NCBI GenBank assembly: GCA_963728925.1
Contig: CAVSMB010000009.1
Coordinates: forward strand, 62,001 to 126,000
Length of the DNA stretch: 64,000 nucleotides
Reading direction: 5' to 3'
Source: JBBPZA01 sp963728925
GTDB lineage: Bacteria > Actinomycetota > Thermoleophilia > Solirubrobacterales > Solirubrobacteraceae
Shown: in pieces, positions 16,123 to 24,470 of the stretch
Numbering within the stretch: position 1 is the stretch's first letter
How the letters are laid out: each line of letters starts with the position of its first letter
Made by a program: the position numbers and the translations under genes
Notes under the pieces: generated by a model
Seen by the model: the letters and a program-made list of their open reading frames with translations, nothing else
What the model was told of the DNA's origin: nothing
Databases searched by the model: none

Positions 16123-18756
16123 TCACAACGCGGCGAGCTCCGCGCGGTAGCCGTCGAGCTTCTCGCGCTCGGCCTGCACCACGGCGGGCGGGGCCTTGGC
16201 GACGAAGCCCTCGTTGGCGAGCTTGCGCTGCGCGCGGGCGATCTCGGCCTCGAGGCTCTCGCGACGCCGCTCGCGGCGCCGGACGGCGGCCTCGAGGTCG
16301 ACCTCCTCGGAGGCGAGCAGCTCGACCGCGCCGCCGGGGACGCTGATCGAGGCGGCCGGCTCGCCGCCGTCGGCGGTGAAGGCGAAGCGGGCGAGGCGGG
16401 CGACGCTGTCGGCGGTGCCCTCGTAGCCCTCGGCGGCCAGCCGGCCCTCGAGCACGAGGCCCGGTCGCGCGCCGACCTGGTCGCGCCAGCGACGCAGCGC
16501 CTGCACCGCGGCGACGACCCGTTCGAGCGAGGCCTCGGCCTCCGGGTCGTTGAGCGCGTCGTCCGCGGGCCGCGCCCGCTGCGCGGCGAGCAGACCGTCC
16601 GCGCCCTCCAGATGGGACCAGATCGCCTCGGTCACGAACGGGATCATCGGGTGGGCGAGCGCGAGCGTGCGCTCGAGGACGTGGAGCAGGGTGGCCGAGA
16701 CGTCGCCGTGCCCCGGGTCCTCGTGCGCGTAGAGGCGCGGCTTGACGAGCTCGAGGTACCAGTCGCACAGTTCGCCGTACACGAAGTCGTAGAGCCGCAG
16801 GGCGGCGTGGGAGAAGTCGAAGGCCTCGACGTCGGCGTCGACCCCGGCGATCGCGCGCTGCAGGCGCGACAGGATCCAGCGGTCCTCGGTGGTGCGCGGC
16901 CGCGCCTGCGGTCGAGCATCGGGATCGACGCGCAGCAGCACCAGCCGCGAGGCGTTCCACAGCTTGTTGGCGAGCGCCTGGCCCTGGGCGATCTTCTCCT
17001 CGTTGAAGCGCACGTCCTGGGCCGAGGACATCGCCAGCAGCCCGAAGCGCACGGCGTCGGCGCCGTAGGCGGGAAACTCGCCGGCCGGGTGGGCGCGGTC
17101 GCCGAAGACCGGCGGCCGCGGGCCGCCCTCGATCAGCGCGACGGGGTCGACGCCCGTCCCCAGCGACTTGGACATCCGCCGGCCGTCGGGCGCCTGGATG
17201 ACCGAGTGCACGCAGACGTCACCGAAGGGGATGTCGCCGGGGAAGCGCAGGCCCATCATGACCATGCGCGCGACCCACAGGAAGAGGATGTCGCGGGCGG
17301 TCGACAGCACGTCGGTCGGGTAGAAGGCGCGCAGCGCGGGAGTGTCCTGCGGCCACCCGAGCGTCGCGAAGGGCCACAGGGCCGAGGAGAACCAGGTGTC
17401 CAGGACGTCGGGGTCCTGCGTCCAGCCGTCTCCCGCGGGCGCCTGGAGGCCGACGTGGGTCTCCTCGCCGCGGTACCAGACCGGGATGCGGTGCCCCCAC
17501 CACAGCTGGCGGCTGATGCACCACGGGCGGATGCCCTCGAGCCACTCGAGGTAGCGGCGCTCCTGCGCCGGCGGGTGGATGCGGACGCGGCCCTCGCGCA
17601 CCGCGTCGATCGCCGGCCGGGCGAGCTCGTCCATGCGCATGAACCACTGCAGCGAGATCAGCGGCTCCACGCGCTCGCCCGAGCGGTGGGAGAAGGGCAC
17701 GGTGTGCTCATAGGGCTTGCGGGCGCGGAGCGCGCCCTGTGCCTCCAGCTCCTCGACCACGGCTCGCTGCGCCTCCGCCGTGGTGAGGCCGGCGAAGCGC
17801 AAGCCGGCGGCCGCCGTCACGCGCCCGTCCTCGCCGATGGCCGAGATCTCCGCGAGGCCGTGGCGGCGGCCGATCTCGAAGTCGTTGGGGTCGTGGCCGG
17901 GGGTGATCTTCAGCGCGCCGGTCCCGAAGGCGGGGTCGACGAACTCGTCGGCGATGATCGGCAGGCGCCGCCCGAGCAGCGGCAGCACCGCCTCGCGGCC
18001 GACGAGGTCGCGGTAGCGCTCGTCGCCCGGGTGCACGGCGACGGCGGTGTCGGCGAGCATCGTCTCGGGGCGCACGGTGGCGACGACGAGCTCGCTGTCG
18101 CCCCCCGCCAGCGGGTAGGCGATCGAGTAGAGGGTGTCGACCACGCCCTCGCGCTGCTCGACCTCGAGGTCGGAGATCGCCGAGCGCAGGCCCGGGTCCC
18201 AGTTGACCATGTAGTTGTCGCGGTAGACGAGGCCCTGCTCGTAGAGCTCGACGAAGACCTCCAGCACCGCGCGGACGTAGTCGGGGTCCATCGTGAAGCG
18301 CTCGTCCTCGTAGTCCAGGGAGGCGCCGAGCCGCTTCAGCTGCCCGGTGATCTCGCCGCCGTACTCCTCGCGCCAGCGCCACACCCGCTCGATGAACGCG
18401 TCGCGGCCGATCGCCTCGCGGCTCGTGCCCTCGCGCTCGAGCTGCTTCTCCACCTGGCGCTGGGTCGCGATGCCGGCGTGGTCGGTGCCGTAGATCCACT
18501 TCGCCCGCCGCCCCTGCATGCGGGCGCGGCGGATCAGCACGTCCTGGATCGAGCCGTTGAGCGCGTGGCCCATGTGCAGCGAGCCGGTGACGTTGGGCGG
18601 CGGAATGGCGATCGAGAAGTTCTCGGCCGGCGTGCCCTGCGGCTCGGGATGGAGGAGGTCCGAGGCGAGCCAGCGTTCCGCGATCTCGGGCTCGGCGGCG
18701 GCCGGATCCCAGCGCGTGCGGGCCTCGAGGTCGGCGGTTCGGGAGCGATCGGTCAC
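16123..18756 (-). CDS. valS: Valyl-tRNA synthetase
   Basis: Charges tRNA-Val; a class I aminoacyl-tRNA synthetase. The 877-aa protein carries PPPNVTGSLHMGHAL (HIGH motif, near residue 52), an editing CP1 domain, and RRMSKSLG (KMSKS, near 530). The anticodon-binding domain follows, then a C-terminal coiled coil rich in arginine and glutamate that contacts tRNA. The length is typical. Its promoter region is shared divergently with an XRE regulator; a TAGACT -10-like hexamer lies a few bases upstream of the start codon. Confidence 0.97.
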   Translation of the reverse strand: MTDRSRTADLEARTRWDPAAAEPEIAERWLASDLLHPEPQGTPAENFSIAIPPPNVTGSLHMGHALNGSIQDVLIRRARMQGRRAKWIYGTDHAGIATQRQVEKQLEREGTSREAIGRDAFIERVWRWREEYGGEITGQLKRLGASLDYEDERFTMDPDYVRAVLEVFVELYEQGLVYRDNYMVNWDPGLRSAISDLEVEQREGVVDTLYSIAYPLAGGDSELVVATVRPETMLADTAVAVHPGDERYRDLVGREAVLPLLGRRLPIIADEFVDPAFGTGALKITPGHDPNDFEIGRRHGLAEISAIGEDGRVTAAAGLRFAGLTTAEAQRAVVEELEAQGALRARKPYEHTVPFSHRSGERVEPLISLQWFMRMDELARPAIDAVREGRVRIHPPAQERRYLEWLEGIRPWCISRQLWWGHRIPVWYRGEETHVGLQAPAGDGWTQDPDVLDTWFSSALWPFATLGWPQDTPALRAFYPTDVLSTARDILFLWVARMVMMGLRFPGDIPFGDVCVHSVIQAPDGRRMSKSLGTGVDPVALIEGGPRPPVFGDRAHPAGEFPAYGADAVRFGLLAMSSAQDVRFNEEKIAQGQALANKLWNASRLVLLRVDPDARPQARPRTTEDRWILSRLQRAIAGVDADVEAFDFSHAALRLYDFVYGELCDWYLELVKPRLYAHEDPGHGDVSATLLHVLERTLALAHPMIPFVTEAIWSHLEGADGLLAAQRARPADDALNDPEAEASLERVVAAVQALRRWRDQVGARPGLVLEGRLAAEGYEGTADSVARLARFAFTADGGEPAASISVPGGAVELLASEEVDLEAAVRRRERRRESLEAEIARAQRKLANEGFVAKAPPAVVQAEREKLDGYRAELAAL

Positions 18757-18841
18757 GGTCCGGTTGAGTCTAGGCCGACACGCGGAGCGCGCGATCTCGT
18801 CACTCAGTGCTCCCTATAGCGCAATAGCTATAGTACATTGC
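18757..18841. promoter_or_regulatory. Divergent valS / XRE promoter-operator
   Basis: Eighty-five bp separate valS from the rightward XRE gene. On the minus strand TAGACT lies at 18772-18767, close to the valS start. On the plus strand TATAGT lies at 18830-18835, six bases before the GTG, which predicts a leaderless or nearly leaderless XRE transcript. CTATAG occurs twice (18814-18819 and 18828-18833), and GCAAT (18821-18825) pairs with ATTGC (18837-18841). These repeats form an imperfect palindrome over the -10, a plausible autoregulatory operator. Confidence 0.45.
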
Positions 18842-19183
18842 GTGACTACTCCCGCCGTGCTGATCCGCTCCGCCCGAACCGCCGCCGGCCTGACCCAGCA
18901 GCAGCTCGCCGAGCGCATGGGGACCACGCAGTCGGCCGTCGCGCGCCTGGAGCGTGGTACGACCGACCCGCGCTTCTCGACGGTCGAGGACGCCGTCCGC
19001 GCCGCCGGTCGCCGCCTCGAGATCGAGACGACCACGGAAGGGTTCCCCGAGGTCGATGAGAGCCAGATCGTCGAGCGCCTCAAGCTCACCCCCGCCGAGC
19101 GCCTGCGGTCCTTTCAGGCTTCGCACCGAAACCTCAACGAGCTACTGCGCAAGGCGCGCAGGATCGACCCTGACCCGGCCTGA
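18842..19183 (+). CDS. XRE-family helix-turn-helix regulator (antitoxin-like)
   Basis: A 113-aa DNA-binding protein. The N-terminal HTH (about residues 6-60) shows RSARTAAGLTQQQLAERMG and the recognition part TTQSAVARLERG, typical of Cro/C1-type regulators. A charged C-terminal part (LTPAERLRSFQASHRNLNEL) resembles the dimerisation or partner region of type II/IV antitoxins. The GTG at 18842 follows a palindromic AT-rich operator, so autoregulation is likely. It overlaps the downstream nucleotidyltransferase gene by about 14 nt, which suggests an operon acting as a regulator-effector pair. Toxin-antitoxin function is inferred. Confidence 0.75.
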   Translation: MTTPAVLIRSARTAAGLTQQQLAERMGTTQSAVARLERGTTDPRFSTVEDAVRAAGRRLEIETTTEGFPEVDESQIVERLKLTPAERLRSFQASHRNLNELLRKARRIDPDPA

Positions 19184-19655
19184 CCTCCAGGTCTCGGAGC
19201 TCCTCACCCGGCTCACGGCGCGGGGCGTCGACTTCGTAGTGATCGGCGGGATCGCTGCCGTCCTGCACGGCTCCCCCCAGAACACCTTCGACCTCGACAT
19301 CTGCTTCGCGACCGACCGCGCGAACGTCGAGGCGCTCGGCGATGTCCTGGTCGGGCTCGGCGCAAGCTTGCGGGGGATCGAGGAGGACATCCCCTTCGTC
19401 GCCGACGTCGACACCCTGGCGAGGGTCCAGCTCCTCACCCTCGATACCCCGTTCGGGGGGCTCGACGTGATGACGCGCCCCGACGGCTCGCCCGGCTACG
19501 AGACGCTGCGGCGGAGGTCAGCGCGCTTCGATCTCGGCGGCGTGGCCGTGCGGGTCGCGTCGCTCGAGGATCTCATCGCGATGAAGCGCGCGGGCGGCCG
19601 GCCGAAGGACCTCTCCGCGGTCGCGGACCTCGAGGCGATTCGGCGCCGCCGCTAG
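19170..19655 (+). CDS. Nucleotidyltransferase-fold protein (MNT/AbiEii-like)
   Basis: A protein of about 161 aa with the minimal nucleotidyltransferase pattern: VIGGIAAVLHGS near residue 24, then FDLDICF (DxD, near 40), and a later EDLIAMKRAGGRPKDL segment like that of AbiEii/DUF6036-type proteins. Such proteins can be toxins that modify tRNA or partner proteins. The usual Arg before the DxD (often R.T.DLD) is Asn here (QNTFDLD). No ATG, GTG or TTG precedes the conserved fold; CTG at 19170 is the most plausible start and overlaps the XRE gene. Its 3' end overlaps the convergent clpX by 4 bp. Confidence 0.65.
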   Translation: MTRPDLQVSELLTRLTARGVDFVVIGGIAAVLHGSPQNTFDLDICFATDRANVEALGDVLVGLGASLRGIEEDIPFVADVDTLARVQLLTLDTPFGGLDVMTRPDGSPGYETLRRRSARFDLGGVAVRVASLEDLIAMKRAGGRPKDLSAVADLEAIRRRR

Positions 19656-20926
19656 GCGGACTTCTCGGTCAGCTGCTCGTCCTCGTCGCCCGTAGCCTCG
19701 GTTACCAGCGTCGGCTTGAGCCCGCGCTCGACGGTCTCCTTGGTGACCACGCACTTCTTGACGTCGCGCCGCGAGGGGAGCTCGAACTGCACCTCGAGGA
19801 GGATCTCCTCGATGATCGAGCGCAGCCCGCGGGCGCCCGTCTCGCGCTCCAGGGCCTTGTCGGCCACCGAGGTCAGAGCCTCGTCGGCGAACACGAGGTC
19901 GATCCCGTCGAAGGAGAAGAAGCGCTGGAACTGCTTGACCAGCGCGTTGCGGGGCTCGGTCAGGATCGTGACCAGGTCGTCGCGCGAGAGCTGGTGGATG
20001 GCCGAGGTCACCGGCAGGCGGCCGATGAACTCGGGGATCAGGCCGTAGTGGATGAGGTCCTCGGGCAGACAGCGCTCGAAGATCTCGCCGGTGTCCTTGT
20101 TGAGCTTGGACTCGATGGCCGCCCCGAAGCCCACGCCCTTGTGGCCCACGCGCCGCTCGATGACCTTGTCGAGGTTGGCGAAGGCGCCACCACAGATGAA
20201 GAGGACGTTGGTCGTGTCGATCGAGAGGAACTCCTGGTGGGGATGCTTGCGGCCGCCCTGGGGCGGGACCGAGGCCGTCGTCCCCTCGAGGATCTTCAGC
20301 AGCGCCTGCTGGACGCCCTCGCCCGACACGTCACGGGTGATCGACGGGTTGTCGGCCTTGCGGGCGATCTTGTCGACCTCGTCGATGTAGATGATCCCCG
20401 TCTCGGCCTTCTTGACGTCGTAGTCGGCCGCCTGGATGAGCTTGAGGAGGATGTTCTCGACGTCCTCGCCGACGTAGCCCGCCTCGGTGAGCGCGGTGGC
20501 GTCGGCTATCGCGAAGGGGACATTGAGGATCCTCGCCAGCGTCTGGGCGAGCAGCGTCTTGCCGCACCCCGTCGGCCCGAGCAGCAGGATGTTGGACTTC
20601 TGGAGCTCGATGTCGGCGTCGTCGGCCTGCATCATCTGGACGCGCTTGTAGTGGTTGTAGACGGCGACCGACAGCGTGCGCTTGGCCGCCTCCTGGCCCA
20701 CCACGTACTCCTGCAGCACGTCGTGGATCTCCTTCGGCTTCGGGAGGTTCTCGATGTCGAAGGTCGGCGGAGCCGTCAGCTCCTCGTCGATGATCTCGTT
20801 GCAGAGGTCGATGCACTCGTCGCAGATGTAGACGCCGGGCCCGGCGATGAGCTTCTTGACCTGGCGCTGCGACTTCCCGCAGAAGCTGCAGAGCAGCTGC
20901 TCGTTGGAGTCCGTCGGGCGTGCCAT
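19652..20926 (-). CDS. clpX: ATP-dependent Clp protease ATPase subunit ClpX
   Basis: A AAA+ unfoldase that feeds substrates to ClpP. The 424-aa protein has an N-terminal zinc-binding domain (CSFCGKS near residue 13 and CDEC near 35), Walker A GPTGCGKT near 118, the GYVG pore loop near 150, Walker B IIYIDEVDKI near 180, and the C-terminal GARGLRSI sensor-2 region near 360. It lies 33 bp downstream of clpP in the same direction, the usual clpP-clpX order, and converges with the nucleotidyltransferase gene. Confidence 0.97.
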   Translation of the reverse strand: MARPTDSNEQLLCSFCGKSQRQVKKLIAGPGVYICDECIDLCNEIIDEELTAPPTFDIENLPKPKEIHDVLQEYVVGQEAAKRTLSVAVYNHYKRVQMMQADDADIELQKSNILLLGPTGCGKTLLAQTLARILNVPFAIADATALTEAGYVGEDVENILLKLIQAADYDVKKAETGIIYIDEVDKIARKADNPSITRDVSGEGVQQALLKILEGTTASVPPQGGRKHPHQEFLSIDTTNVLFICGGAFANLDKVIERRVGHKGVGFGAAIESKLNKDTGEIFERCLPEDLIHYGLIPEFIGRLPVTSAIHQLSRDDLVTILTEPRNALVKQFQRFFSFDGIDLVFADEALTSVADKALERETGARGLRSIIEEILLEVQFELPSRRDVKKCVVTKETVERGLKPTLVTEATGDEDEQLTEKSA

Positions 20927-20959
20927 CGATCTCCTCCCGGCCGCGTTCCCTCGAGCGTC

Positions 20960-21544
20960 CTAGTGCTCGCTGATCACGCGGTCGATGATGCCGTACTCCT
21001 TGGCCTCCTCGGAGGACATGAAGTAGTCGCGCTCGGTGTCGGTCCGGACCTTGTCGTACGACTGGCCGGTGTGCTTGGCGATGATCTCATCCAGCCGGCG
21101 ACGCACGTCGATGATCTCCTTGGCGTGGATCTCGATGTCCGACGCCTGGCCCTGGAAGCCCGAGGAGACCTGGTGGATGAGGATCTTCGCATTGGGCAGG
21201 GCCATCCGCTTGCCCTCCGCCCCGCCGGCGAGGAGCAGCGCCCCCATCGACATGGCGATGCCGACGCAGATCGTCGACACGTCGGGCTTGATGAACTGCA
21301 TCGTGTCGTAGATCGCCAGGCCGGCGTAGACCGAGCCGCCCGGCGAGTTGATGTAGACCGAGATGTCCTTGTCGGGATCCTCGGACTCCAGGTGCAGCAG
21401 CTGCGCGACGACGAGGTTCGCGATCTGGTCGTCGACCGGAGTCCCGAGGAAGATGATCCGCTCGTTGAGCAGACGGCTGTAGATGTCGAACGCGCGCTCC
21501 CCCCGGGAGGTCTGCTCGACAACCATGGGGACGAGTGGGCTCAT
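20960..21544 (-). CDS. clpP: ATP-dependent Clp protease proteolytic subunit
   Basis: A serine peptidase that forms the tetradecameric Clp chamber. The 194-aa protein has the catalytic Ser99 in GIAMSMG, His124 in LIHQVSSG, and the Asp in the DTERDYFM region near 170. The nucleophile segment reads GIAMSMGALLLAGG, a variant of the usual GQAASMGA. It lies between tig and clpX in the conserved tig-clpP-clpX order. A TAGACT hexamer about 90 bp upstream may be its promoter. Confidence 0.96.
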   Translation of the reverse strand: MSPLVPMVVEQTSRGERAFDIYSRLLNERIIFLGTPVDDQIANLVVAQLLHLESEDPDKDISVYINSPGGSVYAGLAIYDTMQFIKPDVSTICVGIAMSMGALLLAGGAEGKRMALPNAKILIHQVSSGFQGQASDIEIHAKEIIDVRRRLDEIIAKHTGQSYDKVRTDTERDYFMSSEEAKEYGIIDRVISEH

Positions 21545-21634
21545 GGTCCTCGCTTTGTTTCGCCTTCCGGGCTGGATTCCTTCCGCGCTGGAGGCGAGCG
21601 TCGGAAGGTGATCTCCTCGCCGTCAGCCGGGCGA

Positions 21635-21640
21635 GTCTAG
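21635..21640 (-). promoter_or_regulatory. Possible clpP -10 element
   Basis: TAGACT on the minus strand, preceded by TTGC, lies about 90 bp upstream of clpP in the 154-bp tig-clpP gap. The same hexamer precedes valS. No good -35 is visible. Confidence 0.3.
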
Positions 21641-21698
21641 CAACCGCCCGACGGCCGCTTTGGGGGCCCGGACGCCCGGCACGGGGGCCCGTGAAGGT

Positions 21699-23096
21699 CT
21701 AGGAACCCGGCGTCCAGAGCTCGCCGGGCGCGCCCTCTTCACTGCGCTCCTTCTCGGGCGTCCACAGCTTGTCGCGCGCCTCGGCCTGCTCGACACCGAT
21801 CGCCGTCGCGCCCTCGACCAGGACGTCGACGGCCTTTCGCGCCGCGAGGTCGTCGCGCAGCACCTCCAGGCGGCCGGACTTGCGCAGCTGCTCGAGGAGC
21901 TTGGCCGGCTCGGTTCCCTCGCGCTCGGCAGAGGGCTCGAGCGCCTCTGCGAGCTCCTCGTCGCGGGGCTGAATGCCTTCGGCGTCGACCACCGCGGCGA
22001 GCACCGCCTCGCGCTTGAGGGCCTGCTCGGCGTCGGGCTCGGCCTCGCTCGCCAGCTCCTCCTCGTCCTTCCCGCTGATCTGGAGGTAGGCATCCTTGGA
22101 GATCCCGCGGTGCTCGAGCGAGTGCAGGAGCTGGTGGAGCAGCTCGTGCGCCCGGGCGTGGACGAGCTCCTGGGGCACCTCGACGGTCGCGCCGGCCACG
22201 GCGGCGTCGAGCACGGCCTGGCGGAAGTCGGACTCGATGCTCTCGCGCTCGGCCTCCTCGAGCTTGGAGCGGACGTCCTCGCGGAGCTCCTGGAGGGAGT
22301 CGAAGCCGGCAGCGTCGACCGCGAAGTCGTCGCCGAGCTCGGGCAGCTCCTTGTGCTTGACGTCCTTGACGGTGACCGCGAAGGAGGCCTGCCGGCCGGC
22401 GAGCTCCTCGGCCCGGTAGTCGTCGGGGAAGCTGATCTGCACGGCCCGCTCGTCACCGGCGCCGGCGCCGGTGAGCTGCTCCTCGAAGCCCTCGACGAGC
22501 TGGCCCGAGCCGAGCTCGAGGAGCTGGTCGCGGCCCTCGCCGCCGGCGAACGGCTCGCCGTCGACCGTTCCTTGGAAGTCCATCACCACGAAGTCGCCGA
22601 TCTGCGCCGGGCGATCGACCGACTCGAGCTTGGCAAGCTGCTCGCGCAGCGCGTCGACCTCGCGGTCGACGGCCGCCTCCTCGACCTCGGGCTCGCGCCG
22701 CCCGACCTCGAGCCCCTTGTACTCGCCGAGCGTCGCCGAGGGCCGGACGCCGATCTCGATCGAGAAGGTCAGCGGCTCGCCCTCGCCGGGCAGGTCGCCG
22801 AGGTCCAGGCGCGGGTCCCCGATCGGCACGATGCCCGCGGCGTCGACGGCCTGGGCGTACCAGCGACCCAGCGACTCGCGCACGGCCTCGTCGAGCACCG
22901 CCTCGCGCCCGACCCGGCGGATGATCACCGGCGTGGGGACCTTGCCCTTGCGAAAGCCCGGTATGCGCATCTGGCGCCCGAGCTGGGACGCAGTGCGGGC
23001 GACCTGGCGCTCCACCTCGTCGGAGGGCACCTCGGCCTCCACCCGCACGCGGGACTCGGGCAGCTCGGTGACGCTGGTCTTCACGTCTGACGCCAT
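21699..23096 (-). CDS. tig: Trigger factor
   Basis: A ribosome-associated chaperone and peptidyl-prolyl isomerase. The ribosome-binding tail carries the signature GFRKGKVP near residue 45. An FKBP-type domain follows (QIGDFVVMDFQGTVDGEPF near 160 to ELPELGDDFA near 245), and then the helical C-terminal chaperone domain. The 465-aa length is normal. The ATG at 23096 begins MASDVKTSVTELPESRVRVEVEV-like sequence (the actual text is RVRVEAEV), the expected N-terminus; further upstream reading is low-complexity. The short acidic C-terminal tail is lineage-variable. Confidence 0.96.
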   Translation of the reverse strand: MASDVKTSVTELPESRVRVEAEVPSDEVERQVARTASQLGRQMRIPGFRKGKVPTPVIIRRVGREAVLDEAVRESLGRWYAQAVDAAGIVPIGDPRLDLGDLPGEGEPLTFSIEIGVRPSATLGEYKGLEVGRREPEVEEAAVDREVDALREQLAKLESVDRPAQIGDFVVMDFQGTVDGEPFAGGEGRDQLLELGSGQLVEGFEEQLTGAGAGDERAVQISFPDDYRAEELAGRQASFAVTVKDVKHKELPELGDDFAVDAAGFDSLQELREDVRSKLEEAERESIESDFRQAVLDAAVAGATVEVPQELVHARAHELLHQLLHSLEHRGISKDAYLQISGKDEEELASEAEPDAEQALKREAVLAAVVDAEGIQPRDEELAEALEPSAEREGTEPAKLLEQLRKSGRLEVLRDDLAARKAVDVLVEGATAIGVEQAEARDKLWTPEKERSEEGAPGELWTPGS

Positions 23097-23123
23097 GGCG
23101 CGGCGAACGATAGAACCCGGCCC

Positions 23124-23261
23124 GTGCCGCCGCATCGCCGCCTCGCCGCCTGGCTCGTCACCGGCCCGCTCGGCCACCTCGTCGCGGGGGTCATCGACTG
23201 GGTCGTGCTCCTCGCCCGCTGGGCGTGGGCGCGGGCGCGCGGGCGCGGGCCGTGGGGGTAG
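23124..23261 (+). CDS. 45-aa small hydrophobic protein divergent from tig
   Basis: An ORF from GTG 23124 to TAG 23261 encodes a peptide beginning VPPHRRLAAWLVTGPLGH. It has a hydrophobic helix (LVAGVIDWVVLLARWAWA, about residues 19-36) and a basic, glycine-rich tail. Tryptophan content is high and codon third positions are GC-rich, as in real genes here. The start lies 27 bp from the divergent tig start. No ribosome-binding site is obvious. It looks like a membrane-associated microprotein; similar short peptides may exist in related actinomycetes, but I cannot confirm this without a search. Confidence 0.55.
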   Translation: MPPHRRLAAWLVTGPLGHLVAGVIDWVVLLARWAWARARGRGPWG

Positions 23262-23471
23262 CAGGCTCTCGTGTGCGTTCGTGGCGGCGCCACCGAAAAC
23301 GGCGGCGACGAGAGAGGAGGGGAGCGACGCGTCGGCGGCGGACCCGAGGGGTGTGCTGACTTGGGGGCAATAGTTCCTGTCAACCCAGCACACCCCGGGT
23401 TCGCGCGCGGCGGCCGGCGCCTCCCCTCCCTTCGTCGCTGCCGTTCGCTGCGCCCCGCGACGCCCCGGCGG
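23262..23471. other. Intergenic stretch without a recognised gene
   Basis: The space lies between two convergent genes. I see no ORF with coding character, only GC-rich sequence and a weak AACCC...GGGTT inverted repeat near 23380-23401 that could help terminate transcription. Confidence 0.4.
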
Positions 23472-24470
23472 TCAGCCCCCAGTGGCCGCCATCCGCGCGA
23501 TCGGCCGCTGGGCCTGGAAGAGCGCGTCAACGACGTCGGCGTAGACGCGGCGAGCGAAGGTGCGCCCGAGGTCGTCGGCGAGACCGACGAGCTCGACCAC
23601 GCGCTCGCGCGGCAGCTCGAGGAGGATCGTGCGCTCTCGCGCGCGGCAGTTGACCGGGCTCGGATCCGCGTCGAGCACGCCGAGGTGACCGACCAGGCGA
23701 CCGGGCCCCGCGAGTCGCGCGCGGCCGGCCGCGCCGCCGCGGCGGATCGTCGTCTCCACCGCGCCGCGCAGCACGGCGAGCAGCGCGGGCGGCTGCTCGC
23801 CGGTCAGCACGAGGTCGGCGCCGCGCGGGGCCTCGAGGCGGCGCAGGCCGGCGACCAGCGCTTCGAGGTCGTCGCGCTCGAAGGCGCTGAAGAAGAGGAT
23901 CGTCGCCAGGTAGTCAAGCTCCCCGGGCTCGGGGTCGAGGGCGAGGACCGGCCCCGCGAGGTCGAGCGAAGAGGGCCGCGCCGACGCGACGGTGCGCGGA
24001 TCGTCGCCTACGTGCGCCGCGAGGCGCGCGTACTGCTCGCGCAGCCGTCCGACGGCGAGCCGCCCAAGCCGGCGGCCGATCTCCGCCCCCTCCGGGATCC
24101 CGGCGAGCTCGCCGACCCGGTGTGCGGCGAGCGCCCACCCACTGCTCGGCGCGACGGCGCGCGCCGACCACTGGCGCGGCAGGCGTGCGAGCGCCCCCAT
24201 CTCGCCGAGCAGCTCGCCCGCCTCGATCGGGAGGAGCTCGAGCTCGGCGCCGCCCGGCAGGCGCATCGTCGCCTCCATGCGCCCACGCTCGAGGACGTAG
24301 ATGCGATCACCCACCTGGCCTTCGTGGAAGAGAACCTCCTCGGGCGCCAGCGCGAAGGGCTCGGCGAGCGCGGCGAGGCGCTCGAGCTCGGGCGCGGGCA
24401 GGCCCTCCAGCAGCCCCTGGGAGGCGAGCGCCTCGCGCGCGGAGGCGAGCTCGTCGGCGGTCTTGCTCAC
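23472..24470 (-). CDS. Dual cyclic-nucleotide-binding-domain protein
   Basis: A 332-aa protein with two CRP/cNMP-binding domains. The first (about residues 20-130) shows LAPEEVLFHEGQVGDRIYVLERGRME and the GE.LGEMGALARLPR phosphate-cassette region. The second (about 190-300) shows a degenerate cassette (GRLVGHLGVLDADPSPVNCRARE). No helix-turn-helix or kinase domain is seen, so it is probably a sensor or adaptor rather than a transcription factor. Its GTG start overlaps the stop of the upstream amidotransferase gene (GTGA, 24467-24470), so the two proteins are probably made together and may interact. Confidence 0.8.
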   Translation of the reverse strand: MSKTADELASAREALASQGLLEGLPAPELERLAALAEPFALAPEEVLFHEGQVGDRIYVLERGRMEATMRLPGGAELELLPIEAGELLGEMGALARLPRQWSARAVAPSSGWALAAHRVGELAGIPEGAEIGRRLGRLAVGRLREQYARLAAHVGDDPRTVASARPSSLDLAGPVLALDPEPGELDYLATILFFSAFERDDLEALVAGLRRLEAPRGADLVLTGEQPPALLAVLRGAVETTIRRGGAAGRARLAGPGRLVGHLGVLDADPSPVNCRARERTILLELPRERVVELVGLADDLGRTFARRVYADVVDALFQAQRPIARMAATGG

